DNA of 64,000 bases, taken from contig NC_134276.1 of the NCBI RefSeq assembly GCF_949628215.1, positions 38,518,067 through 38,582,066 of the forward strand, read 5' to 3'. This DNA comes from Phalacrocorax aristotelis (lineage: Eukaryota > Chordata > Aves > Suliformes > Phalacrocoracidae). Below the pieces are notes generated by a model. That model had not been told where the DNA came from, searched no databases, and was given only the letters and a program-made list of their open reading frames with translations. A program made the position numbers and the translations under genes. Below, piece after piece: positions 27,262 through 40,380 of this stretch (position 1 is its first letter; every line of letters starts with the position of its first letter).

Positions 27262-27668
27262 GTCCTGTGAGGAGTGGCCCAGGACTCTGGGTTTGTGTAG
27301 TTTGGAGAAAAGGAGGCTGAGGGGTGACCTCATTGCTCTCCACAGCTTCCTGAGGAGGGGAAGGGGAGAGGGAGGTGCTGATCTCTTCTCCCTGGTATCC
27401 AGTGACAGGACATGTGGGAATGGTTCAGAGCTGCACCAGGGGAGGTTCAGACTGGACATCAGGAAGCATTTCTTTACTGAGAGGGTGGTCAAACACTGGA
27501 ACAGGCTTCCTAGCGAGGTGGTCGATGCCCCAAGCCTGTTGGTGTGTAGGAGGCATTTGGACAATGCCCTTAATAACATGCTTTAGCTCTTGGTCAGCCC
27601 TGAATTGGTCAGGCACTTGGACTAGATGGCTGTTGCAGGTCCCTTCCAACTGAAATATTCTATTCTAA
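27262..27668 (+). repeat. Young CR1 LINE 3' fragment
   Basis: A 407-bp CR1 fragment in plus orientation. It starts in the last part of ORF2 ('cctgtgaggagtggccc', then 'gtttggagaaaaggaggctg') and runs through the 3' UTR ('gaggttcagactggacatc', 'gagggtggtcaaacactgg', 'gcaggtcccttccaactg'). It ends with the CR1 octamer-like tail 'tattctattct'. The open frame at 27221-27586 retains the ORF2 C-terminus ('[19 protein letters not shown]'). It is nearly identical to the inverted copy at 53.5 kb, with 3 differences over about 106 aligned codons of the antisense frame. That points to a recently active CR1 subfamily or to sequence exchange. It is 5'-truncated and immobile. Confidence 0.93.
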
Positions 27669-29252
27669 GTTTCCATTGCTGTCTTCGACTAGCAAAACAA
27701 TCAAAAATTTAACTGTTTCCTTGTTTGTCTTGAATGAAATAGCTGGCCTTGCTAACCCCATTAGCTTCTGAAAATCTGTGTTCCTGTATCAGTTAAAAAT
27801 GAAACAGTTACAAGCCATTCAGCTTCCTGCATAATAGATTGTGAACAAGCATTTAATTTAAGCTTTTCAGTTGAAATATTTACCTCCCCTCTGTTTTTAC
27901 AGTACTTGGGGCGATGAAAAAGATGGAGACCTGAGTGTGTACGATGCAGATTAATAACAATATCATAGCTATGTCATGCCAAGTTTCAGAAAGAAAAGAC
28001 TCTTACAGGCAAAAATGAAATCTTACACCTGAAATATAAAGATATGGGAAGTGCTCTAATCCAAAAATCAGAACCTTTGTGAAGAAGCTCAGCTACAAAC
28101 TAACTTCATTATAGCATTGTGTTGAACTTTTTGGCTTTGGCTGATATCAGTGCATGAGCCACTATCATAGATACAGAGGAACTGCTTTTCAAAAAAATCT
28201 TATAAACAGCCACAGGCAATTTCAAAAGTATAAACCCCAACTGTTCTAATAAAAACATCTTGGCAGATTTTCAGCTGCCAGATTTGTTTAAGGCTATTCT
28301 GAAACTGGATAAAAGATTATTCACTCAAGATAAAATTAAAAATATATTAAACTGCTTTATAGATTTGATAGTTCAAATGGTTAGGTGTCACTAGGCAAAA
28401 CACAGGTCACATATAAGGTCAGTTAGGAATCTGAGGTTTATGGATCAGGTATGTTCATAACCTCTGCACAAGCAATCCACTTGACTGAATGCTGCATGCG
28501 CCTCAGATCCATTAGAATCATTTCCAGATACTGTAAATATTTTTGGAAGGTTTAAAGATACTTAAGCTAGATGTTGCTGAAATATCTAATACTACTTGCG
28601 GTATTCCTTGTGTTATCTTATAGTGACACAGCTTATATTAGCTCCACAGTTCAACCATATTATCTTTTACATATTGATTCGCGAGTCCAAGAGCACTGTT
28701 TATCACTATCTGATGCCTTGAATTGTCAGAATGCCAGGTGAAGCTGTGTATGCAATCATGCTCGATTGGAGGAGATAATCACAGGGAACCTGAGCTGCAG
28801 AAAGCTACAGAAGACTGCTTTAGCTCTGCTTGAAGAGTGCGAAGCTTCTGCCGTGTTTCAGGGACTCGTGGGCAAGGTATTAATGTCATTGTGGTTATGT
28901 ATTCACATCTTGATAAATGCTACCTTATGCTTACGTCTTACAGATTGAACATGTATGAAGAACAAGAACTATTTTTCAAAAGCTATTCAGGATAATGGGA
29001 TTCATTTCGACCCCAGCCCTGTAATGAAATAAGAGAAATGAGGAAAACTACTGAGGGTAACCTTTGGGAAATTAAAAAATTATACAGCTTATAGATGTGT
29101 CTTCTGCTGGAGCGTCCAGCTTTACCCACAAAATGGCAAGTGAAATCTTTGATGGGCTTAGCTAGGTTGCATGCACATATTTTTTATAATTGTGACTTTT
29201 TGAATGGACTCATTTGATAGAGATAAAATTAGAGATGATACAGAGATGATAC
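27669..29252. other. Intergenic, nothing recognised
   Basis: AT-rich unique-looking sequence between the CR1 copy and the ERVL-like LTR. No feature was recognised. Confidence 0.45.
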
Positions 29253-29257
29253 ACTGG
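29253..29257. repeat. Left target-site duplication of the 29.3-kb LTR
   Basis: ACTGG directly precedes the inferred LTR start. The matching right copy is TCTGG at 29990-29994 (4 of 5 bases identical). A 5-bp duplication is the length usual for ERVL-type integrations. Confidence 0.5.
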
Positions 29258-29989
29258 TATGGTGGGTTAGGCATGGCTAACAGTCAAACTCCCACTCAGC
29301 TGCTCTCTCACTGCCCCTCCTCAGTGGGAGAGGAGGAAAAAATAAGATGAAAAAACTAATGGGTCAAGATGAGGACAAGGAGATTGCTCAGCAATAGGTG
29401 TCATAGGCAAACCAGACTTGCCTTGGGGAAAATTAATTAAAATTGACAATTAAAATAGAGTAGGTTGATAAGAAAAAAAGACAAAACCTAAACCACCTTC
29501 CCCCCACCCTTACACCCTTTTTTCCCACGCTCTACATCATTCCTTCATTCTCAGCTCCTCTACCTCCTGCCCCCATCCCTGAGTGGTGCAGGAACAATGG
29601 AGGTTGGGGTCCATCCATAACAGCTTCTCTATACTGCTCCTTCCTCCTCACACTTGCCCCTACTCCAGCATGGGTCCTTCCACAGGCTGCAGTCCTTCAG
29701 GGTAAACCTGCTTTTCTGTGGGCTCTCCAGGGGCCGCAGTTCCTGTCAGGAGCCTGCTCCACTGTGGTTTCCTCCAGGGGCTGCAGGAGAATCTCTATTC
29801 CAGCACCTGAAGCACCTCCTCTCACTCCTTCTTCTCGTACCTTTGTGTCTGCAGGACTGTTTCTCTCTTTTGTACCTTCCTCCTCTGCCTGTCTGGCATT
29901 TTCTGGCCTTCTTAAATATGTCTTCATGAAGGTGAGGCCACCCCTGCATCTCCTGGCTACCAAAACCTTGACACCTGCACCTGATACCA
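29258..29989 (+). mobile_element. Solo LTR, avian ERVL-like
   Basis: A 732-bp block laid out like the abundant bird ERVL-type LTR. It starts with a decayed 'TATGGTGGGTTAGG' head. It continues with 'gagattgctcagcaatagg' and 'cttgccttggggaaaatta', then a C-rich 'accttccccccaccctt' stretch. Next come GC-richer blocks with 'ccagcatgggtcc' and 'ccaggggctgcagg', then 'cttcttaaatatg', and the end is 'ctaccaaaaccttgacacc' up to CCA. No gag, pol or env sequence adjoins it, so it is a solitary LTR left by recombination between two LTRs. The canonical TG start has mutated to TA. Open frames inside (29654-29929; the overlapping minus-strand set) are fortuitous. Orientation is plus by comparison with the remembered family. 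Confidence 0.75.
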
Positions 29990-29994
29990 TCTGG
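29990..29994. repeat. Right target-site duplication of the 29.3-kb LTR
   Basis: TCTGG follows the LTR end and pairs with ACTGG at 29253-29257, with one mismatch. This agrees with an old insertion. Confidence 0.5.
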
Positions 29995-32888
29995 TCCATG
30001 TGGGTCACCATTCTACGCACATGGGCCAGAGAAGATAAAGCATAATCCTATGTAAACCCAGTAATTAAAGGCCTGGACACTACAGGGAACAGGATCTCAA
30101 GTTAGTACTTCTGTAAGAGTTTGGAGATGGAAACTCATGTAACTTATGTGAGTGGAGCTACAAGGTGATAGTGCCATTTTGTGGCCATCTGTGTGGTTCT
30201 AGTTGTCAAAAAGGTTATAAACTAATGAGGGTGGGGGGAGTTGAACACATCAACTCACTAGTAGTTGGCACTTCTTATACTATGGTACTATGGTTTCATT
30301 CACACACATGAAGTTTGGCATTTTTTTTTAATAAATGGAGACAGAAATTATAGACAAGTGAGGGTCTACCTCTAGTCTTGAGTGCACCTGTAACAAGGAT
30401 GGGTACTGTGGAGACCCAAGAGGAAAGACACCTCAGCCTGTGAGAAAAAAAAGGTGAAGGTGTTGGAAATTGGGTAAGGAGATGATTACCAGATGAAAGA
30501 TGTGCATCAATGCCCACAAGCAAACAATTATTCACGGCCTTTGAAGGTGGCTAAAGTCAGAGGTTTGGACGTGTACATTGTTCATTGGCAGAGGATGTAT
30601 CTGCCAGAAATGTGGGATGTTTGTGAATACACTGTTATTTTGTCTTCTGACTTAAAAAAAAAATCATTTTGGAAAATTATTTTAACCAGAAACATGACGG
30701 TGCAAAAGTGCCTAAGAAAATCAGGCTGAGGTTTCTTTACCTGACAGGAGAGATTATCTTTGTTGCTTCTTTGTTGCTTGACCATTCATTTCTTTTCATA
30801 AGTGATAGTGCCTTACAAAATCCACGCAATGGCCCTTGCAGAATTATCCATATTATCCTCGCTTTCCTGTGTTGCAGAGTATGCAGCAATAATGTTGCCC
30901 CCACAGAGCACGTGGCAATGGGTATCTGCTATAGTTATATTCTACAGAATGGAAGATAAGATGATCTTAAATTTGTAAGCTATCTGCCAGGTTGTAGAAT
31001 TTAATTTGCAAGACCAAACTTCTGCAATATTGTGTTTATGTTGCAGTGTCATTTACTGTTTAATAGAAACATTCACAATGCTCTAGTTCCATCTGTTATA
31101 AATAGTGAAAGCTGATAAACACTATGTAAACACAAGATGTAGCTTTTTGGCAAATTATGTTTGGTGCAGACCCCAAACATAAAGCAAGATTTATAACATT
31201 TGCATCTCCTTTTTTTTTTTCTTTTACTTCACAGTAATTACTCCAGAGCTTTGTGTAGATATAAAAATAACAGTTCAAAGTTTTACATTAAATATGTAAA
31301 ATGTTTGAGAAGACAGGGACAAGTATACGCACGCACACATACAGGTTTCACACCTTTAGTTGTACTGCAGTTACAAATCTTGTTATGGCTGCATAATTTT
31401 GGATATAACTACTTGAAAATACATTTTTTTTAATCAAATACAGTTGAAAGGCAAGCCCACACACTATTATACATTGTACGAACAAAACTCTTAGCTTTTG
31501 ATTAAGAAAATGGAGATGAACCAGGCAAGTAGCAATAGACTTGCGAACGCCTCTCTGATGAATAACCAAAAATGAAACTACTGCTGTTTCCCGCTCTCAG
31601 GAGAAAGGGAGAAATTGTGTAGCGATAGGGCGAGTGAGTCACCGAACACGACTGTTAGAAGGTGTGGGTGAGGTGTGGTAGCAAAAGAAGGTTCCCGATA
31701 ACGCTCGTTGGGCGTGATCATCTGCCAAGACTGAAAAACAAATTATTCTACACAGTTAAAGAAAAACAAGCTTGCAGTCTGAAACACCTGAGAGAGTCTA
31801 CACAAACATTTGAAAAGACAGAGTTTAAGTAAGTTTATGTCGTCTTTTGCTCAAGCTGGATGCTGGCAGCTGAATCACACACCCACTCAAAAAGTGGAAG
31901 AAAGAGTTTTTTGTTTGTTTTACTTTTGAAGCAGATACATTTCAAAGGAATTAACCTGACAGACCTCACTCTAGTCACTGCTGACAGTCTTTAAGGTTAG
32001 TGGATATTTCTTCCTCTGCCAAAAATGTTTGTTTTTGCAGTTGAGTTGCCTGACTTTGACTTAACCATACCCTTTCCAGGACGTATCCACACCACTTATT
32101 ATCTTCCTGGCTGTGTGAGCAGATGATGTTATAGGCTGAACTTTTTGAAAGCTAAGCTAAAACTCTTACTTTTGGAAAGAGAAGGCATAAAAAGCTCTGA
32201 GATTAGTTTTCCACATCCGTCTCCTCAATTCTATTTGATCTTGGAGTAATTAGTAGGAGATTTGCTCTTTAAGGCAAAAGGTACATTATGGAAAACAACT
32301 GCTTCCCAGGCTGTCACCCAGTGCAACACACTTCTTCCATATCCACAGCCTTAGCTGAGTAACTCACAGGACTCATACCTACATGATTTCATCTCCTGTT
32401 TTTCCCAATATTTTAAGTATTGACTTCTGAAGTCTTTCTCTTGTCAATATAGGGACGTGACTTTGGTGTGAGCCTCAGACTGGAGAGGACAATGGGGAGG
32501 AAGACGTGTAGATTTACAACACACTGGCTGATGTAGCTTTAGTTTAATCCATTAACATGTTTATTTCTGACTTCTTGCTGCAATACAGTGTGGTTGGTTT
32601 ACCTGCAATAAAAGCACAGCATTTTAGGTATATCAAGTCAGAATATTTAACCAGAAAGTGACCTTAATCTGGAATACAGTAGATGGTGAAGTAAAAAGAT
32701 TTCTGTCAGGAAGACAGAAATTTACAGAATAGGCAGGTTCCTTATCCCTCTGGTCATTATTTCCTTATACCCTGGAATTTTTAAGTGTGCACTCTTGCCA
32801 GTCTTTGTTTGTGACCTTTCTTGTAAGGACAGGCATTTTCTTATCTTTTTTCTTCCTGGAGTCAATTTAATTTACTGATCATATCAAA
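29995..32888. other. Intergenic, no gene recognised
   Basis: AT-rich unique-looking DNA. A locally CpG-containing patch lies at about 31615-31720 and includes an AP-1-type heptamer TGAGTCA at 31635-31641. No coding exon or transposable element was recognised. Confidence 0.4.
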
Positions 32889-32945
32889 GGCCTAATTCTT
32901 ATGTACGTGTATTTCACTGGATTAGTTTAACTGGGTGTAAAAGAA
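32889..32945. repeat. Partial palindromic relic, family B
   Basis: 'ggcctaattcttatgtacg' matches the left end of the 22987-23111 element for its first 14 bases, and 'actgggtgtaaaagaatg' matches its middle. The spacing is about 12 bases shorter. The mirrored right end is not clear. The two together support a repeat family instead of a single accidental palindrome. Confidence 0.45.
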
Positions 32946-33601
32946 TGTTAAGTAAAGGTAATAGGATGATTATCTTGAACACAACAGGTACAAATTAAGT
33001 TGTTAACTGCATTATATACATCACATTGCTTATCATGTCTGATAAGCAAGCTCAATAACATTTAGCTTTGGCACATCTTGTAGTTGTGTCAAGAACATAA
33101 CTTTTCATACCTTTTTTTAGTGGCAATGAAACCAAAAAGAAGGCTCTTGATTCAGAAACTGGTTTTGCCCGTATACCCATTCCTCTCAACCACCTGCCTT
33201 CCACCTGCTGTGGGAAGAAGTCGTCGTTTTATGCAGCAGCTACTACTACATTGCTGGAATTTACAGCATGGTCTGGTAGAAGGAACTAAAACCAGTCTAT
33301 TGTGAGGAACTGAAACTGATGCTAGTTTACCATACCAGGCTGTGCTGTAAAGTGAAGTAGTTCAGTTCATACAGGAGAGACAAGGAGGCCCTAGAGAAGT
33401 ATGATGGATGGATGAGATGGACATTCAGCTCTTGTCCCCAGAATAACCTTTTGTCTGTATGAATCAGCACCCAGATGAAAATCCCTGTTCCTACTCTCAG
33501 GTATCATGTAAGGTCTACGGAGAAAGGTCTGTATTTCGAGCCTCAATTACAGCATCACTTCAGTTCCACCACTGAATAAGCCCAGCAGAGCTAATGAATC
33601 A
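32946..33601. other. Intergenic, nothing recognised
   Basis: Unique-looking sequence with no supported feature. Confidence 0.4.
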
Positions 33602-34010
33602 GTCATAGAGTCAGGGTCATTTAGACTGGAAGGAACCTCTCTCTGGAAAGAACCTGGACCAGTTCACCTTTCAGAGGAGGTCTGTCAGGTTGCTCAGGCC
33701 ATCCAGCTGAGTTCTGAGTATTTCTAAAGATGGAGATTCCTCAGCCTCCCTGGGCAACTTGTGGCTGCCTACCCTCAATAAAAGTGATTTTTTTTCCTTA
33801 ATATTTTATCAGAATTTCCTTTGTAGCATTTTGTGCTCACTGCATCTCACGCTTTCACTGTGCATCCTCAAGGAGAGTCTGGCTTCATCTTCCCTACACC
33901 CCCCAAAAGGCATTTGTAGAAAACAACTCCCCCCAGCCTTCCCAAGGCTAAACAAACTCAGTTCTTTTAAGCTTTCCCTCGTAAGTCATGTACTTCAGGT
34001 CCTAATCACC
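33602..34010 (-). repeat. Old CR1 LINE 3' fragment
   Basis: The plus strand shows a decayed CR1 3' end ('gtcatagagtcagggtcat', then 'actggaaggaacctctctc'). Next comes 'aggttgctcaggccatccag', then 'cctccctgggcaacttgtgg', and finally a block antisense to ORF2 ('cccaaggctaaacaaactca'). The element is in minus orientation, more divergent than the copies at 1.6, 27.3 and 53.5 kb, and has an AT-rich insertion or decay near 33790-33830. No frame survives. Confidence 0.75.
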
Positions 34011-34689
34011 CAGAGTAGATAAACAGTTTATCTAAACTTGTACATTAAACACCGTATAGTGTTCAGACCTTGGAATTGAAGTCCTAGACACATAGCAAAC
34101 TAATCTTTGTGTTCAGGAGACAGGGGAACCAAAACAAATTACAAGATTTATCTTAGATGCATGTAAATTGGCAGGGAAACCTAATACCTAAAGTGTCTGA
34201 ATTAATTGCTGTGATCCTTAGGTAAACTAACAAGGAAACTGAAAGCTGTATTAGTATGCTTATATACGGCATTAGTGCAGAGATGAGTAAGAAATAACGT
34301 TATTTTCTTCTGTCTAGTCTTAAAAAATATACAGCAAATACTTGTAGCATTCTTCTGAATCTTTTTTAATACAGTAAAGTTTGAAATCATACCTTAAAGC
34401 CAGATTATAAGTTAATGAGTTTCATTTAATAAGTTTAGCCAACATATTCGATCATAGTCTATCAGTATGTACACTAGGATGAGACTTAGAACAGAGAACT
34501 GTGGAATCAATAAGACAACATATAAAAGTTCTGTAGTTGGAAGACAAACATATCAATTCAAGCTAAAATAATGTACAGCATTTTAGCATGATGGCAATTT
34601 ACTATCAAAACAACTTACCTTGAGAATGAATGAATTTATGACTATGTGAAGCCTGGAAATCCTCCAGCCCACTCAGAAATTGTAGGTCA
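34011..34689. other. Intergenic, nothing recognised
   Basis: AT-rich sequence with no supported feature. Confidence 0.4.
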
Positions 34690-34790
34690 GGAATTACGGG
34701 GTGAGGTATTGTGACCTCTATTATGCAAACACTCAGAGTAAATTGTCTGCATAGTTATTTCAGTTTTTAACTCTGTAGATCTATAAAGTA
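34690..34790 (+). repeat. Possible ancient CR1 3' tail
   Basis: 'ggtattgtgacctctattat' followed by 'gcaaacactcagag', and a terminal 'ctgtagatctataaagta', resemble the decayed 3' end of an ancient CR1 class ('...gcctgtgttatgcaggaggt...atctatgaatctatg'). The match is by memory and weak. Edges are uncertain. Confidence 0.35.
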
Positions 34791-37140
34791 GAACCAGAGT
34801 GATGTGCTACATGGTTAATCCACAATGGCTGCCTGGACTGGAAGGAACACCTTACTTCTGTGTCAGACACTACCACGCTCTCCATTTTCCACATTTCTAG
34901 TCACCTGCATTCATTTTTGCAACACCCATGCCAAAAGACAGCAGGAGGAAAATATCTTCTTCTTGTTTTGGACATAAGTTAGGGTGTCTTCTTTTGATAT
35001 TTAAAGTAACTAGGCCTGTATCTCCTATCGCAAATACCTAGATTTTTTGGGGCAATTTCTGACCACTAAGCATAATTAAATAATCTAGGTGGATTTAAAT
35101 CCCTAATAACATTTCTCCTTCAGATCCTTTGAACTTATCTTTTACATCTTGAATGTACTGCATATGAAATTCTATAAAGCAAACAAAAACCAAACAAACC
35201 CGATGCATATAACTTCAGAAAAGAACAGAGAAGAGCATTCCAAACCTAGGAAATGACTTGTTTCTCTCCTTTTGGCGACACATGAAAGCAGAGAAACATT
35301 TAAATCACCAAGGAAAGCTGTTAATATAATTATGAGCTAAAATCCCTGCACTTCATCTTTCTGTGATGTTCCTAGTCAGAAAAGCATTAGGCTTCATTTT
35401 CCGTGATTTCCTCTAGAAAGCCCTCTCTTCTTCACGGGGACTCCTCCTGCTTTGCAGGACTGGGCTCTTCATCCCTGGAGCTGCTCCATTACTTCTGCAG
35501 TAGCATACCATGTGCATCCCTCAGCCTCCTTACACAACAGATTGCAGTAAATCTTCAACTTAATATCCTAAACCCTTTTTTATGAGGCATAGAAATAAGC
35601 TTTCCTTCAGTAAGTGATACTTCCTCAGCTTTCCAAAAGCGCAACCTAACTTGAGAAACCTAAAATAAATTGTATGCGTGTTCTATAGAAATCCTCTAAA
35701 CAAATAAAACTGAGAGACATTTTATAGCAGTAATAATTTCTTACTTGCAAGTGTTTCAAAAGACTCCCACAGCAGCAGGTGTTAAGGAAGTATCCATCTG
35801 TTCTTGTTTCTCTGCACAGAAGTATATTGAATAGATAGAGTTTCTAAATGTTCGGGGTTGTCATTAAAATGGGTTAGCTGTGATCGTCACTTAAGGCATT
35901 CCTGATATTGAAATTAAAATGAAGACTATCTCTGTTTCTGTTGCAATTTGAGAATACGATCAATGGTTCCCTGAAGAAACATCCTGTCAACTGCGTACTT
36001 TTAAAATTATTTTCTGAAAACCACTTCAGTATTCCTGTGACTGAACTGGAAATGCTGTATCAGCAGCAGTACTGTTCTCTGAAAATATGGATCAAAACCC
36101 AGCTGTGGCAGATATGTTAATTGGTGAACAAGGTTAAGAGATCTGAAGCCTTTATACTACACTTGAAACTTATGTTTCTATTTAAATATTGAAGGCTTTT
36201 CAGCTTTCTCCTCCATTGCAAAAAGTTATTATTTGAGTCACTTCTACGCAAGGCTTCAGAGTCTCTAAACTTGAGTGCTACGGTAAAAAGCCTGGAGGAC
36301 TGGAGCTTCACCCATGCTGCAGTGAAATCAGCATGAGAAAGGAGAGATGCACATAAGCTGAGAAACACAACACATCGGTATTTTCAGAGGTGAAACAGAA
36401 AATATATAGGGCAATGGTATGAATGAATCTACAAAACATCTATGAAACTTCTACATGCTCCAGGGTGTTTTTATACCTTAAGTATTTATACTTAGGCTAC
36501 TACACTGTCATATCAGAAAATGCATCTTGGCAAGCAGTGTGAAAGTGTTAAGACTGAAAATTCCCTCTTTGCTCTTTAGCATTGTACCTCCACTAAACAG
36601 CAGGGCACGAAAAGGGGGTTTGGATGTACATATAGCAGTCTTAATATCTTTAGAATTAAAACTAAAATAATACCGAGGTATTAAGGCTTTGTATTAGTTT
36701 GTGATTTGTAATGACTGGTAGCTTCCATCCAAAAAAACTGCTAGTAGTACCTTGCTCAAATGCCAGAGTTTGATCTGTCCATTACGTTTTCACATTTATT
36801 TCTACATTCCTCCAATTCTTTGCCCTCTCACGAAGGCAAGTTGCTTTAAGTCCTATGGAACATTGTCACTTGTATGTGCATGACGTGGTCTGGATACCTG
36901 GTAGCCAAATATTCTCATTCCACGCCGGAGTAATTCTGGTATCGTCAACTACAACTGTTTACAGCTGAATCTATCTGCAAAGCTTCAGGATATTAGCTGT
37001 GAAACCATTAGTTAATAAACAATAATACAGAGCTTTGCATCTTCCAAAGAATCTTCCCCAAAAAAGTAAAAGCTTGCCGGCCACCAGCTGGTATGGGATC
37101 TTTCCAGATTTAAAGTCCAGAAGTCCAGCCTTAAATGCAA
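34791..37140. other. Intergenic, nothing recognised
   Basis: AT-rich unique-looking sequence. It has short frames without domains and an A/C-rich tract near 35178-35200. Confidence 0.4.
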
Positions 37141-37206
37141 TTATATATATATATATACACACCTTATATATATGCACCTTATATATATATATATATAAAC
37201 CTTACA
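37141..37206. repeat. Compound TA microsatellite
   Basis: Three alternating TA tracts (about 37141-37157, 37164-37173 and 37179-37197) are separated by 'cacacctt' and 'gcacctt'. This makes a repeated CACCTTATATATA unit. It is likely length-polymorphic and can form cruciform or hairpin DNA. Confidence 0.85.
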
Positions 37207-40200
37207 TAGGCTTTTTGTGGTTCATGGGAGGCTTTTTTTTATTTTTTGGTCATTATCTTAACTAAGACTTTTAGATCTACAAAAATGTGAGTAGAGGAAA
37301 CTGGTTTTTTTAGGAATTCTGCAGTTGAAAAGTGGTAAAATTACAAGAATAGCATTTTTACCTAGGAAAAAAAAAAAACAACAAATAAAAAAACCCATGC
37401 TACCACAATCTGGACAACAAAGCATGCGATATACTAATTTGATGGAAAAGTATAGATTGTGTACTAGGATTGTTTTGGCACTAGGCATTTTGCTAAGCCA
37501 CCTGCCAGGTTAAGCTACTCTAATAATGTAACCATGGTAATACTGCTGGCGTCAGCGTCAAAGACTGATTTGTGCAGCCAGTAAGGATTGTGCACCTTAA
37601 TGTGTTAACTGGAGCTGTTAGGAAATGTTTGGAAATAAACATGTAAAATAGGTATAAAAGGTTCTTTTAGATTGTTTACTGTTTTGCTTCAGGCAATATT
37701 TGTTAACAGCAGGCCACCCTGTTTATAGGGCTAAGCGAACGTGGTTGCGAGCACTGAAACAGATAACAAACTGCGGGTGGATTCTGCTCTGCTGCATTGC
37801 TTTTTGTGCTTTGATGGGAAACAACTGTGTGCCGGGAAACTGTGAAAGTGTGTTAGCCTGCGCCTGTGTATCTGCTCATGTAAACCTGGGACTTACAGCA
37901 GTAACTGCAAAAAATCAGAAAATAGACAAACCCAGCAAAACTTGAGAGTTTTAATTAGGCTCTATAAAACTGGTCAGTTAGTTGGTCAAGGTATTGCTAC
38001 CACATGATACCCCTCTTTTCCCCATTCCTCTGTTTTTTTCCACATGCTTTTCCCCCATACACATTTCCTGTCCCTCTCACATTTGCCTTTCATATGCCCC
38101 TCAGTTACGTGTTCTCCTCACACCTCTAATTTGCAGCTACGCTGCTCCACAAATAATGGGTTTGTTTATTTCCAGAGAGGTAATGATCTGATGATATATT
38201 GTCTCCAGCATCAGTGCTGACTTAATTAATTTCTACCCCTATGTCAACACAAGTGGTGCAGGACTGTGATGTGAATCAGATATGAAAAGAGATCCACTCT
38301 GAAGTCAAAACCTCGGCACCTCTTCTCTCCAACTTCCCTTTTTTTCAGCCAGACGCCTGGTTCACACAGTAGCCCCACAAGCATAAGCATATGTAAACGT
38401 AATTAAAGGAGTGCCTCAGAGAATTTTATAGAGGGTGGAACATAGTACTGATCATTTCTGATTTTGTGGCCAGAAAAGGGAAAAATATAAACTTATAAAA
38501 TCTGTATTCACCCTCCGCGCCAAAAGGCAATTTCTACAAGAAGAAAAAAGGGAGTCTTTAATGACCTCTCTGTATACTTATCTTTTGTGTTTACTTTGGT
38601 TTGCTTACTAGGAGCATTACTTGATGTATTATCATTTCATGACAAGAAATTATTTTAATTCATTGCATCTTATTTTACTGGTCTGACACAGGTAGCCTGA
38701 ACTGTTGCTCTAGGCTTTGGCCCAGATGTTGCCAACATTTCTTTATTCTCTCAATTTTTATATTGTCTTTCACTAGAACTTTTTCTTCTGATCTCTCATT
38801 TCTCTCTTTTTTCCCCTTCCGCTCATTTTTCGTGGTGAGTGCCAGTTCTCAACGGTTCACTAATTTGACAGACAGCACTGTGTTTTCTGGAGTGTATTTG
38901 TGTCCCCCAGGCTGTCAACTGTCGGATTCTGCATAGAGCAGTTGCTGAATTAGCGCGTGTATTTGCTTCTGAACTGAATCAGGATTTTTTTTGTAGGCTG
39001 TGGAAAAAGTGAGCCTATGCTTTTGTACTGAATTAAGGGAGTTACAGCTTTTAAAACAACTGTGGCAAGAGGACCCCACTTGTGGATTTGGGACTATGCA
39101 GGTTCCCAGTCTCTGAAGCTCTTCCCTTTGCTTTTATGCCCTGTTGTTTTATGGACTCCATTTGAAATATCTCAGGCACTCAGGATAAATATCCAAGCCT
39201 GGGAAGTTCAAAGTGTGTACTTGTAAATAACGAGAAGTTGATCAGGGATCTAGCATTTCTGTTTCTTTTCATCTTTCATCTTTGAGAATGGCAGAATTTA
39301 ACCTATAAGTTAGCTGAAACATATAGCTGGAAAAAGAATATTGTTCTTTCAAAAACTTAAAAGATGTAAGGCCGCTGTAAGGATGATTCTATAATTCTAT
39401 AATCCCCTTCATAATTCTGCACTTACTCAGAATATAGGGCCCAATTTTCTCTTGAAAGAAGATTAAAAACCTAGTATGAAGATCTGCTGGTTCTTTCACA
39501 TTCTTTTGGTTTCTTGTGTTTTCCTAACAGGCAGGAAACAAGGAGCACTGGACAGAATAATAACTAAAATCAACAGAGACAGAAAAGGTACATAAATAAA
39601 AGCAGAATCAGAAGAGAAAGGAACTGAATCATTCATAGATGAAGGTCAGCAAATAGCATGCCCAGTTATTCCATTCGATTGTTAGAAGTGTTGATTTTGA
39701 TGATTCTTGAACATTCCTAAGAAATGTAGTTATTTTTCTAAACTGCACTGGTTTGGCCCTGCAGACTACAGGGGAAAAGCAGTGGTAGGCAAAAGCTTCC
39801 ACATCTGAATAGGAAAGATGCATGACACACTATATTTTAACTGCCAGGAAATAATACAGAAACATTCGTGTCTGCTTAGTGTGTATTCAGTCATGGATAG
39901 AAAGTCAACTGCTTAGCTGGGGCCTGGCATAGATTTCCAATAACTTGCTTTTCCTTAAGCACAAACATGCAACAGCACTTGAAGAAAACCACGGAGTGAA
40001 TCTTCATGATCTGAAAATAATCTTTTTAGATTTCCATGAGAAAATAGTATTTATTTATTTGGCCTTTTTCTCCCACCTTGCAATTAAGTCAAGCGCTGAC
40101 ACGGATTGCTGGATCATTTATGCCCCAAACTGCTCATATAGAGATGATGTCTTCTGGCATTGTGGATATACAAAAATAAAACTCTGTGGTTTTAATAGTA

Positions 40201-40380
40201 ATAATAGCAAAACCAATATAAAGAGTTACTACACAGCTATGCATATTGCTGCAAAATAGGTAGTCACTGGGGTTTTTTTGTGCAGCTGTGTTCTCATATC
40301 TAATCTATGTTTATAGTTAAGGCCATATTCTGTATGTATGCTATGCATGATGATGGTGTCTATGCCTGCATTGCTCTGAT
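37207..40380. other. Intergenic, no gene recognised
   Basis: AT-rich DNA with two pyrimidine-rich stretches (about 37990-38170 and 38700-38850). Open frames 37700-37945 and 39945-40259 show no recognisable domains. Confidence 0.4.

Noticed and set aside
39381-39402. 'gatgattctataattctata', like a CR1 octamer tail
   Set aside because: The sequence upstream does not match the CR1 3' UTR, so two short repeats alone are not enough.
39430-39450. 'gggcccaattttctct' resembling a palindromic relic terminus
   Set aside because: Only about 16 bases match and no mirrored partner was found nearby.
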